Source of the DNA: Bacillota bacterium
Lineage (GTDB): Bacteria; Bacillota; Clostridia; Christensenellales; CAG-138
Assembly: GCA_023400985.1 (NCBI GenBank)
Contig: JAEXEN010000030.1
Span: forward strand, 1 to 64,000
DNA: 64,000 bases
Direction: 5' to 3'
This document shows positions 43,798-53,199 of the stretch, piece by piece; position 1 is the stretch's first letter; each line of letters opens with the position of its first letter. The position numbers and the translations under genes were made by a program. Below the pieces are notes generated by a model, which worked only from the letters and a program-made list of their open reading frames with translations, made no database searches and had not been told where the DNA came from.

Positions 43798-44943
43798 ATG
43801 AACGCAAAGCGTTTTTTGTCCCTCATGCTCTGCTGCATGCTTCTGATTTCCATGGCGGGCTGTGCCGAAAGCACGGGGAGCGATCATAGGGATTTAGGCA
43901 ACGGCTGGCAGATCGAGCGCAGTATGGCGCTTCAATACGCCACGCAGTTTTCCGTGGACTATTACGCGGGCGGCTATAAACTCATTTGCCCAGGTGACGG
44001 CAGCCGGTTTCTGACCGTGCCGGAGGGTGCAACTGTGCCTTCGGGTATCGATGCGGACATCACGGTGCTGCGTCAGCCAATCAAAGATATTTACCTCGTC
44101 GCCACCTCGGCCATGTGCCTGTTCGACGCGCTTCAATCGCTCGATACGATCCGCCTTTCCGGAACCAAAGAGGAGGATTGGTACAGCGTTAACGCCCGCG
44201 CGGCCATGGGGGAAGGCAGCATCCTTTACGCGGGCAAATACAGCGAGCCCGATTACGAGCTTATTCTATCGAGCGGCTGTTCGCTTTCGGTACAATCCAC
44301 CATGATCTCCCACGCACCGGAGGTCAAGGAAAAGCTCGAGGATTTGGGCATCCCCGTGCTGGTCGATCAATCGAGCCTTGAAAAGCACCCCCTGGGCAGG
44401 ACGGAATGGATCAAGCTCTACGCCGCGCTTCTCGATAAGGAAAGCGAAGCCGAAAGCCTTTTTGACGCGCAGGCCGATTTTCTGAATGCGGCCGCAAGCA
44501 AGGAGAACACGGGCAAAACCGTAGCGTTTTTCTACATCAGCACGTCGGGCTACGCCGTGGCGCGAAAAAGCGGCGACTATGTGACGAAGATGATCGAGCT
44601 TGCGGGCGGCAACTATATTTTCAGCGACCTTGGCGACCCCGAGACGGCAACCTCCACGGTCACGCTCGAAATGGAAAAATTCTATGCGACCGCCAAGGAT
44701 GCGGATTTCATCATCTACAACAGCACCATCGGCGGCGAGCTAAAAAGCCTTGACGAATTGATCGCAAAAAACGAGCTTTTAAAGGATTTCAAGGCGGTAC
44801 AAAACGGCAACGTCTGGTGTACGGACAAAAACCTGTTCCAGGAGACAACGCAGCTCGGGAAAATGATTTTGGACATCAACCGCATGCTTACAAGCGACGA
44901 CCCCGAGCTTACAAGGCTCGATTTTCTGTATAAACTTCAATAA
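43798..44943 (+). CDS. btuF: BtuF/FepB-type ABC binding lipoprotein
   Basis: Binding protein of the first corrinoid/siderophore-type importer. The 381-residue protein from MNAKRFLSLMLCC has lipobox SMAGC (about Cys22) and a periplasmic-binding-protein fold of the BtuF/FhuD kind, with ITVLRQPIKDIYLVATSAMCLF, LGIPVLVDQSSLEKHPLGR and AKDADFIIYNSTIGGEL. AAGGA lies eight bases before this ATG; an earlier ATG three codons upstream overlaps the previous stop as ATGA. The riboswitch and cbiK point to a corrinoid or cobalt-tetrapyrrole substrate; iron-siderophore uptake cannot be excluded. Confidence 0.87.
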   Translation: MNAKRFLSLMLCCMLLISMAGCAESTGSDHRDLGNGWQIERSMALQYATQFSVDYYAGGYKLICPGDGSRFLTVPEGATVPSGIDADITVLRQPIKDIYLVATSAMCLFDALQSLDTIRLSGTKEEDWYSVNARAAMGEGSILYAGKYSEPDYELILSSGCSLSVQSTMISHAPEVKEKLEDLGIPVLVDQSSLEKHPLGRTEWIKLYAALLDKESEAESLFDAQADFLNAAASKENTGKTVAFFYISTSGYAVARKSGDYVTKMIELAGGNYIFSDLGDPETATSTVTLEMEKFYATAKDADFIIYNSTIGGELKSLDELIAKNELLKDFKAVQNGNVWCTDKNLFQETTQLGKMILDINRMLTSDDPELTRLDFLYKLQ

Positions 44944-44956
44944 AGAAGGGTACTGC

Positions 44957-45982
44957 ATGGAGAGCACAGAAAAAAAGCGGTATGTGCGGTTTTGGATCGT
45001 TTTGTTTGCGCTGCTCGCCGCGCTTTTTATTTTCGTATGCCTCAACGTGATGTTCGGCAGCGTACAGGCGTCCGTTTCGGATACCCTTCATATCCTGTTC
45101 GGACACGGCGGGGACGACACGCTCTACAGCGTTGTTTGGAAAATACGGCTCCCGCGCATGCTCGCGGGCGCCCTTTTGGGCGGCGCGCTCGCGCTTTCGG
45201 GCTTTTTGCTGCAAACGTTTTTCAACAACCCCATCGCGGGGCCGTATGTGCTTGGCATTTCCTCGGGCGCAAAGCTTACGGTTGCCCTCGTGATGGTAAT
45301 GGCGCTTGGCGCAAACAAAAGCGTCGGCTCCGTGGCGCTCATCGGCGCAGCCTTTGCGGGCGCGCTGATCTCCACGGGTTTTGTGCTTTTGATCTCACAA
45401 AAAATACGCCGCTCGTCCATGCTTATCGTCAGCGGCGTGATGCTCGGCTACATCTTTTCCGCCATTACGGATTTTATTGTTACATTTGCGGACGACGCGA
45501 GCATCGTGAACCTGCACAACTGGTCACGCGGCAGCTTTTCGGGCATTTCGTGGGACGACGTATATGTGATGGCCGCGGTCGTTCTTCTCACCTCGCTTCT
45601 CGTATTCTTCCTGTCAAAGCCCATCGGCGCGTATCAGCTCGGCGAAAGCTACGCAAAGAGCATGGGGGTGAACGTAAAAGCGTTCCGCGTGACGCTGGTA
45701 TTGCTTTCAAGCGTGCTTTCCGCCTGCGTGACCGCCTTTGCAGGGCCGATCTCCTTTGTGGGCATCGCCGTGCCGCACCTTACGAAAGCGCTTTTAAAGT
45801 CCTCGCGCCCGCTCCTTGTGATACCCGTCTGCTTCTTAGGCGGCGCTATTTTCTGCCTCGGCTGCGACCTCATCGCGCGGACCCTGTTTTCCCCGCTGGA
45901 GCTTAGCATCAGCTCCGTGACCGCGGTGTTCGGCGCGCCCGTCGTCATCGCCGTGATGCTCAAAAAGCGAGCGAGGGATTGA
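44957..45982 (+). CDS. btuC: FecCD-family importer permease (BtuC-type)
   Basis: Polytopic permease, 341 residues, about ten helices. Family landmarks are IRLPRMLAGALLGGALALSG, FFNNPIAGPYVLGISSGAKL, LGESYAKSMGVNVKAFR and GPISFVGIAVPHLTKALL, the last being the ATPase-contact EAA-like loop. It starts 13 bases after the binding-protein gene with GAAGGG upstream and is followed after one base by the ATPase gene. Confidence 0.95.
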   Translation: MESTEKKRYVRFWIVLFALLAALFIFVCLNVMFGSVQASVSDTLHILFGHGGDDTLYSVVWKIRLPRMLAGALLGGALALSGFLLQTFFNNPIAGPYVLGISSGAKLTVALVMVMALGANKSVGSVALIGAAFAGALISTGFVLLISQKIRRSSMLIVSGVMLGYIFSAITDFIVTFADDASIVNLHNWSRGSFSGISWDDVYVMAAVVLLTSLLVFFLSKPIGAYQLGESYAKSMGVNVKAFRVTLVLLSSVLSACVTAFAGPISFVGIAVPHLTKALLKSSRPLLVIPVCFLGGAIFCLGCDLIARTLFSPLELSISSVTAVFGAPVVIAVMLKKRARD

Positions 45983-45983
45983 T

Positions 45984-47096
45984 ATGGATTACTTTTTCTC
46001 CACAAAACAGCTTACCGTGGGCTACAACGGCAAACCGCTCATCAAGGATATCGAGATACGGTTGCCGAAGGGCCGCATTCTGACGCTTATCGGCCCTAAC
46101 GGCTCGGGCAAGTCTACGATTTTACGAAGCATCACCAAGCACCTCAAAAGCATTGCCGGAACGGTGTACATCGGCGGGCGTTCCATTTCGGATATGACCG
46201 ATCGCGACCTTTCTTACCGCGTATCCGTGATGCTCACGGAAAGGCTTCGTACGGAGCTTATGACCTGCGAGGAAATCGTGGAAACGGGGCGCTATCCTTA
46301 CACGGGCGCGCTCGGCATACTCTCCGCCAATGACAGGGTCGCGGTGCGCGAGGCCATGGCGCTTGTGAACGTGACCGCTCTTTGCGACCGCGATTTTATG
46401 CAAGTAAGCGACGGCCAGCGCCAGCGCGTGCTTCTCGCGCGGGCAATCTGCCAGAAGCCCGAGATACTCGTGTTGGACGAGCCTACCTCCTATCTGGATA
46501 TCCGCTATGAACTGGAGCTTCTCGATATTTTACGGGACATGGCGCAGCAGCGCGGCATCGCGGTAATCGTATCCCTGCACGATCTCAATTTGGCGCAGCG
46601 CGTTTCGGACGATGTGCTGTGCGTCAAGGGCGAATATATTTCCCATTACGGCAGCGCGAAAGAGATTTTCCGGCGTGAACTCATCAGGGAGCTTTACGAC
46701 CTCAAAGACGGCAGCTACAACCCCCTTTTCGGAAGCGTCGAAATGAAGCGTCCCGGGGGCGAGCCGCGCCTTTTCGTGATCGCGGGCGGCGGCACGGGCG
46801 TCGAGGTCTACCGGGCGCTGCAAAAAAAGCGCATCCCCTTTATCACGGGCATCCTCCACGAAAACGACGTGGACTATCAGGTTGCCCGCGACCTTGCAAG
46901 TTCGGTCATAACGGAAAAGAGCTTCCGCGCCATTTCGGACGCATCCTACGCGCGCGCGCTCGAAAAGCTCCATAGCTGCGACACGGTCCTGAACTGCCTT
47001 GCGGAGTATGGCGAAACAAACCTTAGGAACCGCGCGCTTTTTGAGGGCGCAAAGGCGCTTGGATGCAAAGCGATCGAGGATATAAAGGAGTTATAG
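45984..47096 (+). CDS. btuD: FecE/BtuD-type ATPase with an extra C-terminal domain
   Basis: ATPase of the importer, 370 residues against about 255 for normal members. Residues 1-250 carry Walker A LIGPNGSGKST, a variant signature VSDGQRQRVLLARAI and Walker B ILVLDEPTSYLD. Residues about 255-370 form an added domain (RLFVIAGGGTGVEVYRALQK, GILHENDVDYQVARDLASSV, YGETNLRNRALFEGAKALGC) with a Rossmann-like glycine-rich start. Similar tails occur in other clostridial FecE homologues, role unknown; a regulatory ligand sensor is conceivable. A terminator follows. Confidence 0.92.
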   Translation: MDYFFSTKQLTVGYNGKPLIKDIEIRLPKGRILTLIGPNGSGKSTILRSITKHLKSIAGTVYIGGRSISDMTDRDLSYRVSVMLTERLRTELMTCEEIVETGRYPYTGALGILSANDRVAVREAMALVNVTALCDRDFMQVSDGQRQRVLLARAICQKPEILVLDEPTSYLDIRYELELLDILRDMAQQRGIAVIVSLHDLNLAQRVSDDVLCVKGEYISHYGSAKEIFRRELIRELYDLKDGSYNPLFGSVEMKRPGGEPRLFVIAGGGTGVEVYRALQKKRIPFITGILHENDVDYQVARDLASSVITEKSFRAISDASYARALEKLHSCDTVLNCLAEYGETNLRNRALFEGAKALGCKAIEDIKEL

Positions 47097-47116
47097 AAGC
47101 GCCTTTTCTGCCGCGC

Positions 47117-47144
47117 AAACGCCGGACCTCCGTCCGGCGTTTTT
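47117..47144 (+). terminator. intrinsic terminator of the cbiK-btuFCD operon
   Basis: Eleven-base-pair perfect stem AAACGCCGGAC/GTCCGGCGTTT with a CTCC loop running into a T-run, 20 bases after the ATPase stop. Confidence 0.9.
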
Positions 47145-47145
47145 G

Positions 47146-47174
47146 TTGCCGTTTCCCCCCGTTTGCGCTATGAT
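47146..47174 (+). promoter_or_regulatory. candidate promoter of lacZ
   Basis: TTGCCG and TATGAT with a 17-base spacer between the upstream terminator and the lacZ ribosome site. No clear operator is seen. Confidence 0.5.
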
Positions 47175-47206
47175 ACCAAGTAGCAGCACATCTTTTGGAG
47201 GCGCAT

Positions 47207-50200
47207 ATGAGCCGCAGCCGCTTCGATTGGGAAAACCTTGATGTTATCGCTCGAAACAAAGAGGAAGGCCACGCTCTCGCGGACGTTTATCAAAACGAGG
47301 AGGGCGCCGTTTCGCGCGGTTTGCCGCCCTATAAACTTTCGCTCAACGGCACATGGAAGTTTTCTTGGAGCATGGGCACGGAGCTCCCGCCCCGGCACGA
47401 CGAGAAGGAACTTAGCGATTCCGAATGGGACGATATCCGCGTGCCCGGCGTTTGGCAGCTGCAGGGCTACGGAAGCCCCTATTATTACGCGCTCTCCTAT
47501 CCGCAGGCCATCGGGACCGGGAAGCGGCGCATCCCCTATATCAGCCACAGCTTGCAGGAAAAGGGCGTTTACCGCCGTACGTTCACCTTACCCGAGGCTT
47601 TTAAGGGCAGAACGGTCTTTTTGCATGCGGGCGCCGCCAAAGCCGCGCTCGAGGTGAGCGTGAACGGAAAAAAGATCGGCTATTCGCAAGGCTCCATGAC
47701 CCCGCACGAATTCAACGTGACGGACTGTCTCTGCGACGGGGAAAACCAAATCACCCTCACGGTATGGCGCTACAGCGACGGCACCTATCTCGAGGATCAG
47801 GACATGTGGTTTTTCAGCGGCATTTACCGCGACGTATACCTGTACGCCGAACCGAATGCCTGCATCCGCGACTTTTATATGCGTGCGGAATTCGACGAGG
47901 ATATGAAACGCGCAAGAGCGCTTCTCACGCTTTCCTTGAAAAACTACGGCGCGCCGTGTAAAGTACGGGTAAAAGCGGGCATCAAAGAGCTCGGCCTCAC
48001 TTTGGGCGAGGAGACGCTTACCCTCGACGGGCAGAAAGATATCGAGTTTTCGCAAACCGCGGAGCGGCCGAGGCTTTGGAGCCACGAGCAGCCCAATTTA
48101 TATACGGTCGTGCTCGAGATCGAATCCGAAGGTGAAGCGACCTATAAAGCGTTCCGCTTCGGCTTCAAAAAGATGGAGATCAAGGGGAATGTGCTTCTCC
48201 TGAACGGGCAGCCGCTCAAAATTCGCGGCGTGAACCGTCACGATTACGACCCCGACACGGGCTGGACGCTTCCTATAGAGCGCTGCCGCACGGACCTTTT
48301 TAACATGAAGCGGCTCAACATCAACGCCGTCAGGACAAGCCACTACCCCAACCCCCCAATGCTCTACGAGCTTTGCGACGAGCTCGGGATCCTCGTGATG
48401 GACGAAAACGACCTTGAATCCCATGGGGCGCGGCGAAAGCTCCCCTTGGGGCTTCCGAAATGGAAGGAAGCTTGCATAGACAGGATGCGGCGCATGGTGC
48501 TTCGCGACCGCAACCACGCGTGCGTGTTTTTCTGGAGCCTCGGCAACGAGGCGGGCATGGGTGAAAATTTCAAAGCCATGCGTGAAGCGGCGTCGGCGCT
48601 TGACACATCGCGCCCGTTCCACTACGAGGGCGAGCACGACGAAAGAAGCTCGAGCGTCATTAGCCGCATGTATCCCGATACAAAAACCTTCCGCGCGCTT
48701 TGTGAAAAACAACCTCTCGAAAAGCCCAAGGGCATTCTTAGCGCGCTCTCAAGCGACAGCAAGGCCGTCACAAAAGAGCAGTACGAGCATATGCCGGTGC
48801 TTTTGTGCGAATACGCGCACGCCATGGAAAACAGCCTCGGCAATTTCAACGAATACGCCGAGGCGTTCGAGCGTTATAAACATATGTGCGGCGGCTTTAT
48901 ATGGGATTATGTGGATCAATCCATCCGCAAGAAGACGCCCGAGGGCGACCAATGGCTTTACGGCAGCGATTTTCAGGAGCGGTTCAGCCTCAAAGGACAT
49001 AAGAGCATTTTTTCCGTGGGGAGCAACCGCTATTTTTGCGCAAACGGCATCTTCGCGGCGGATAGGACGCCTCACCCCTCCGCATATGAGGTGAAAAAGT
49101 GCTATCAGGTGCTGCGCGTTGCGCCCGTGAACGTCGGCGCCGGGCGATTTTTGGCACGAAACGACCAGCTTTTTTCCGATCTTTCCGCCTACCGCCTCGT
49201 ATGGCGCACGGAAGCGGACGGCGCTTTGCTGGAAGAAGGCGAGGTGCCATTCGCCCAATATGAAAACGTAGGGCCGCTTTCCGGCCGAGAATTCCGGATC
49301 GATCTCAAAAGGCCCGCGCCCGCGGGCAAGGAGGCGTTCATCACGTTTTCGTGGCTTCTCAGGGAAGGCTTCGCATGGGCGGAAAAGGACTACGAGGCCG
49401 CGTTCTCGCAGATCGCGCTCCGCAAAAGGAAGCTGCCGCAAATAAACGCAAAGCTCCCTGCGCCGAAGCTCACATGGGAAAGCGAGCGCATGACGGTTAT
49501 AGGCGAAGGCTTTTCCTATACGTTTTCGGGCGGCGCGCTTATTAGCGTGCGCATCGACGGCAAGGAACGGCTCCGTTCGCCGCTCCGTCCGAACTATTAC
49601 CGCGCGCAGACCGATAACGACCGCGGCTTTTCCAACTTCGTACCGAAGCTTCTCCGCTTCATGCCTTGCGAAAGATGGCGGCGCGCCGCAAAGCGCGAGC
49701 GCCCGAAAGCCATGGACGCCCGCATCGAGGACGGCTACATACTCGTGATCGCCAAGTGGAGGCATCCGCTTTTGAAGCGGTCGGAAGTTACCTACAAAAT
49801 ATACGGCGACGGTACGATCGAACTGAAACAGGCGGTCGTTTCGAGGAAGCTCGATCTGCCGCGCGCGGGGTTCCGGCTCGCGCTCCCGGGCAATTTCGAC
49901 GCCGTGCGCTTTTACGGGCGCGGCCCGCACGAAAACTACCCCGATCGCGAGAGCGGCGCGCGCGTTTCGCGCTACGCGTTTTCAGTTGACGAGCTTGAGC
50001 ACCGCTACATGCGCCCGCAGGAAAACGGCGCGCGCGGCGGCGTACGCGAGTTGGAGCTTTCGGGGACGGACGGCAAAATTTTCGTAGAAGACCTAAGCGG
50101 CAACGGGTTTCTATTCAGCGCCCGGCATTACGCACAGGAGGCGCTCGACAAGGCGGAGCACCTGCATGAATTGAGCTATACGGATATCACCGAGATATCG

Positions 50201-50329
50201 CTCGACGGCGCCATGTGCGGCGTAGGCGGCGATCTGCCCGGCGTTGCGGTCTTGCACGAGCCGTATATTTTGAGGGCGAAGGAAAGCTACGGCCTGCACG
50301 CGGCGATACGGTTTACGGGAAAAGAGTAA
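47207..50329 (+). CDS. lacZ: LacZ-type beta-galactosidase (GH2)
   Basis: Intracellular hydrolase of lactose and other beta-galactosides, 1040 residues, no signal peptide. It has the five-domain LacZ plan: sugar-binding jelly roll (about 45-215), Ig-like domains, TIM barrel (about 330-610) and a C-terminal beta-sandwich (about 765-1035). Acid/base Glu448 lies in SLGNEAGMG and nucleophile Glu535 in LLCEYAHAMENSLGN. GGAGG lies six bases before the ATG; a TTG four codons earlier overlaps it. The convergent GPH symporter downstream is a plausible uptake partner although it is on the other strand. Confidence 0.95.
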   Translation: MSRSRFDWENLDVIARNKEEGHALADVYQNEEGAVSRGLPPYKLSLNGTWKFSWSMGTELPPRHDEKELSDSEWDDIRVPGVWQLQGYGSPYYYALSYPQAIGTGKRRIPYISHSLQEKGVYRRTFTLPEAFKGRTVFLHAGAAKAALEVSVNGKKIGYSQGSMTPHEFNVTDCLCDGENQITLTVWRYSDGTYLEDQDMWFFSGIYRDVYLYAEPNACIRDFYMRAEFDEDMKRARALLTLSLKNYGAPCKVRVKAGIKELGLTLGEETLTLDGQKDIEFSQTAERPRLWSHEQPNLYTVVLEIESEGEATYKAFRFGFKKMEIKGNVLLLNGQPLKIRGVNRHDYDPDTGWTLPIERCRTDLFNMKRLNINAVRTSHYPNPPMLYELCDELGILVMDENDLESHGARRKLPLGLPKWKEACIDRMRRMVLRDRNHACVFFWSLGNEAGMGENFKAMREAASALDTSRPFHYEGEHDERSSSVISRMYPDTKTFRALCEKQPLEKPKGILSALSSDSKAVTKEQYEHMPVLLCEYAHAMENSLGNFNEYAEAFERYKHMCGGFIWDYVDQSIRKKTPEGDQWLYGSDFQERFSLKGHKSIFSVGSNRYFCANGIFAADRTPHPSAYEVKKCYQVLRVAPVNVGAGRFLARNDQLFSDLSAYRLVWRTEADGALLEEGEVPFAQYENVGPLSGREFRIDLKRPAPAGKEAFITFSWLLREGFAWAEKDYEAAFSQIALRKRKLPQINAKLPAPKLTWESERMTVIGEGFSYTFSGGALISVRIDGKERLRSPLRPNYYRAQTDNDRGFSNFVPKLLRFMPCERWRRAAKRERPKAMDARIEDGYILVIAKWRHPLLKRSEVTYKIYGDGTIELKQAVVSRKLDLPRAGFRLALPGNFDAVRFYGRGPHENYPDRESGARVSRYAFSVDELEHRYMRPQENGARGGVRELELSGTDGKIFVEDLSGNGFLFSARHYAQEALDKAEHLHELSYTDITEISLDGAMCGVGGDLPGVAVLHEPYILRAKESYGLHAAIRFTGKE

Positions 50330-50332
50330 ATC

Positions 50333-50383
50333 CATAACGTAAAAAGGCCTCCGGCGTATCGTCGGAGGTCTTTTTACGTTATG
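50333..50383. terminator. bidirectional terminator between lacZ and the symporter gene
   Basis: Near-perfect 21-base arms (CATAACGTAAAAAGGCCTCCG with one G-T pair) containing A- and T-runs at the stem base, ideal for ending both converging transcripts. Confidence 0.92.
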
Positions 50384-50400
50384 AGGATTTTTTTGCTTCT

Positions 50401-51795
50401 TTAATTATAGCGTTCCCCCAGCAGTTTTTCCGCTTCCTCGCGGCTGATCGCACCGCTATTAAAGTCCGTCATGATCTGCACATCCTTGTCGCGCAGCTTA
50501 TATTTCCACAGCACCGGCAGCGCGAGCGCCGCGCCCACGCAGGGCATGAGCGTGTAAAGAAGCCAGAGTTTGTCGTTAAAACCCGCTAATTGCGCCGCAC
50601 CTTCCCCCTCGATGAAGCCGATGACCGCGAGGGCGAAAAGCCCCACGGCGCCGGAGATGGCGGCCGTCAGCTTGGCGGTGAAGGTCTGTACGGAAAACGC
50701 GATGCCCGACGCGCGTACGCCCGTTTTATAGTGGCCGTATTCCACGACGTCCGGCGTGAACATGAACATGAGCGCGGTCATCACGCCCGCGGGGATATAG
50801 CGGAGGATCGACGTGATGATGAGCACCGTGAGGTTGCCGTAACCGACGAAGAACTGTATGACCTCCATCACGATGGTCAGTACGGCCGCATAGAAATACA
50901 TGGTGAACTTATCATGCTTTTTCACAAGCGCAGGCATGAACGCGGAGGCCAAAAGCATTGGCACGAGCACGATTGCTGCAAACAGCGTAAGCATCCTCTC
51001 ATCGCCCAGAATATAGCGCGCAAAATAAACGTTGAGCGCATCCGATATATTGGTGAGGGCGGCGATCACAAGCGCCAGGTTGAACACCAGCAGGTATTTG
51101 TTGCTTTTGAAAAAACGGAGCATTTCTTTTAAACCGGGCTCCGCTTCCGTTTTAGGCGGTGCGATACGTTCCTTTGCGGTAAAGCAAACGGGGGCCATCA
51201 CCGCAAGCGCCAGTGCGGACGCGATCGCGACCGAGGGCATCCAACCGCCTACCGCCTGACGTATCTGCGGCAAAAGCATCACGGCCGACGCAGCGCCCAG
51301 GCCCGCAAAAATGCGGCCCACGGCCATTATGGAGGTGCGCTCCGCCAAATTGCCCGTCATAGTGGTGACGAGGCCGTAGATGGGCACGTCGCAGACGGTG
51401 TACGCCGTATCCCAAAGAATATAGCCGACGATCACCCAAATGACCTTCGTCACGTCCGCCGCGCCTGCCGGCGCGGTAAAAAGAAAGATTGTGGAAAGCG
51501 GTATCAAAATAAGGGATATCCTAAGCCACGGCACGAATTTCCCTTTTTTGAAATGCACCCTGTCCACGATGCCGCCGAAAATCGGGTCGTTGACCGCATC
51601 CCATACCTTCACGACCATCATGATAACGGCCGCCGTCGCCGCCGTAATTCCGATATCCGTCATGAACGGCCCGAAAAATTGCGTAAGGATGAAATAGAAT
51701 ATGTTTTGGCCGAAAAAGTAGGCCCCGTAGCTGATGCGTTCCGTGCCCGAGGTTTGAAAATCCCTGTTTTTCTTCATCATACCGGCTTTTTCCAT
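50401..51795 (-). CDS. GPH-family glycoside:cation symporter
   Basis: Twelve-helix major-facilitator-type transporter of the glycoside-pentoside-hexuronide family, 464 residues. Landmarks are SYGAYFFGQNIFYFILTQFF, the loop VWDAVNDPIFGGIVDRV (family DxxNDPxxG motif) and KFVPWLRISL, plus GHYKTGVRASGIAFSVQTF in the second half. A short C-terminal tail (DKDVQIMTDFNSGAISREEA) is common in the family. Substrate is probably a beta-glycoside or galactoside because of lacZ nearby. The start is uncertain by five or six codons. Confidence 0.9.
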   Translation of the reverse strand: MEKAGMMKKNRDFQTSGTERISYGAYFFGQNIFYFILTQFFGPFMTDIGITAATAAVIMMVVKVWDAVNDPIFGGIVDRVHFKKGKFVPWLRISLILIPLSTIFLFTAPAGAADVTKVIWVIVGYILWDTAYTVCDVPIYGLVTTMTGNLAERTSIMAVGRIFAGLGAASAVMLLPQIRQAVGGWMPSVAIASALALAVMAPVCFTAKERIAPPKTEAEPGLKEMLRFFKSNKYLLVFNLALVIAALTNISDALNVYFARYILGDERMLTLFAAIVLVPMLLASAFMPALVKKHDKFTMYFYAAVLTIVMEVIQFFVGYGNLTVLIITSILRYIPAGVMTALMFMFTPDVVEYGHYKTGVRASGIAFSVQTFTAKLTAAISGAVGLFALAVIGFIEGEGAAQLAGFNDKLWLLYTLMPCVGAALALPVLWKYKLRDKDVQIMTDFNSGAISREEAEKLLGERYN

Positions 51796-51858
51796 GCGTT
51801 TGTTCCGACCCTTTCGAAGATTTTGAAGGGAAGATGAGAAATGCTTTTTTCTATTCTA

Positions 51859-51891
51859 CAACGGGCCGTGCAAAAAGTACACGGCCCGTTG
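51859..51891. terminator. hairpin between the symporter and oadB genes
   Basis: Perfect 12-base-pair stem CAACGGGCCGTG/CACGGCCCGTTG with a nine-base A-rich loop, 19 bases beyond the oadB stop on the minus strand. The T-run is weak, so it may be an inefficient terminator. Confidence 0.7.
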
Positions 51892-51909
51892 CATGAAAAA
51901 TCGACACGA

Positions 51910-53043
51910 TCAGCCGAACACGGATAAAAGCACGGCGGCCGCCACGGCGGAGCCGATCACACCCGCGATGTTCGGCCCCATGGCGTGCATCAGCAAATAG
52001 CTCGACGGGTTCGCCTTCAGGCCTTCTTTATTGGATATACGCGCCGCCATGGGCACGGCGGATACGCCGGCGGAGCCGATGAGGGGGTTCACCTTGCCGC
52101 CGCTCAGCACATACATGAGCTTCCCTAAAAGAAGCCCGCCCACGGTGCTCAAAACAAAGCCCGCAAGCCCGAGCGCGATCACCTTGAGCGTTTCGGGCTG
52201 CAAAAATGTCTCTGCGCTCGCCGTCGCGCCCACCGTAACGCCTAAAAATATGGTAACGGTATTGATGAGGGCGTTTTGCGCCGTGTCGCTCAACCGCTCC
52301 GTCACGCCGCTTTCCCTTAGAAGGTTCCCGAGCATCAGCATGCCGATCAAGGGCGTCGCCGCGGGCAGCAAAAGCGCGCAAAAAAGCGTGACCGCAATGG
52401 GGAACAGTATACGCTCCGTCTTCCCCACAACGCGAAGCTCCTCCATTTTCACCTCACGCTCCTTTTTCGTCGTGAGAAGCCGCATGATCGGCGGCTGTAT
52501 GAGCGGGATGAGAGCCATATACGAATACGCCGCAATCGCCACCGCCGGAAGAAGATGCGGCGCAAGCCGCGTCGTGAGGTAAATGGCCGTAGGGCCGTCC
52601 GCGCCCGCGATGATAGCCGTTGACGCGGCCTCACCGGGCGTCATGCCAAAGGCAAGCGCCAGCACGAACACCGCGGCAATGCCGAACTGCGCCCCCGCAC
52701 CCAGAAAAAGGCTCGAAGGCCGCGCCAGAAGCGGGCCGAAATCCGTCATAGCGCCTATGCCAAGGAAGATGAGCGAAGGGTAGACGCCGAGCTTCACACC
52801 GAGATACAGATAGTATAAAACCCCGCCCGGCGTTTTGCCGTTTGGTTCCGCCATAAGCCCCGCGAGCGGGAGGTTTGCAAGCAGCATCCCAAACGCAATA
52901 GGCAAAAGAAGAAGAGGCTCAAACTTTTTCGCGACCGCCAGGTAAAGAAATGCGAGCGCCAGAAAGATCATCACGCCGTGCTGCCATGTGAGCGCGGAAA
53001 AGCCCGTTTGAAGGAAAAGCTTTTGCACCATATCGCTCCACAT
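51910..53043 (-). CDS. oadB: sodium ion-translocating decarboxylase subunit beta
   Basis: Membrane channel subunit that couples decarboxylation of a carboxybiotin intermediate to sodium export. The 377-residue protein has about nine to eleven helices and the family motif IIAGADGPTAIYLTTRLAPHLL with the sodium-binding Asp, plus PPIMRLLTTKKEREVKM. The substrate (oxaloacetate, methylmalonyl-CoA, glutaconyl-CoA, malonate) is set by the alpha subunit, which is not in this window. Confidence 0.94.
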   Translation of the reverse strand: MWSDMVQKLFLQTGFSALTWQHGVMIFLALAFLYLAVAKKFEPLLLLPIAFGMLLANLPLAGLMAEPNGKTPGGVLYYLYLGVKLGVYPSLIFLGIGAMTDFGPLLARPSSLFLGAGAQFGIAAVFVLALAFGMTPGEAASTAIIAGADGPTAIYLTTRLAPHLLPAVAIAAYSYMALIPLIQPPIMRLLTTKKEREVKMEELRVVGKTERILFPIAVTLFCALLLPAATPLIGMLMLGNLLRESGVTERLSDTAQNALINTVTIFLGVTVGATASAETFLQPETLKVIALGLAGFVLSTVGGLLLGKLMYVLSGGKVNPLIGSAGVSAVPMAARISNKEGLKANPSSYLLMHAMGPNIAGVIGSAVAAAVLLSVFG

Positions 53044-53046
53044 AAG

Positions 53047-53184
53047 CTATTCCCCCTTCCTTTCGCGCGAAAAAGCGCCGAGCAAAGCCGAAAGCGCCTT
53101 CATGAGCACATACACGCCGCCCAGCGCGAGGAACACCGTGAGAAAGCACATGGCGGCAACCGCCCATCCTTCCGAAACCGTCAT
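53047..53184 (-). CDS. oadG: small gamma subunit of the sodium-pumping decarboxylase
   Basis: A 45-residue single-helix membrane protein (MTVSEGWAVAAMCFLTVFLA then a basic tail SRERKGE), the size and plan of short OadG/GcdD-type subunits that hold the complex together. GGGGG lies six bases before this ATG, which is preferred over two earlier in-frame starts. It ends three bases before oadB. Confidence 0.8.
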   Translation of the reverse strand: MTVSEGWAVAAMCFLTVFLALGGVYVLMKALSALLGAFSRERKGE

Positions 53185-53199
53185 ACTTACCCCCTGCAT

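Noticed and set aside
48749..49930. 393-codon open frame opposite lacZ
   Set aside because: Complete antisense overlap with a well-supported LacZ; no ribosome site or recognisable fold.
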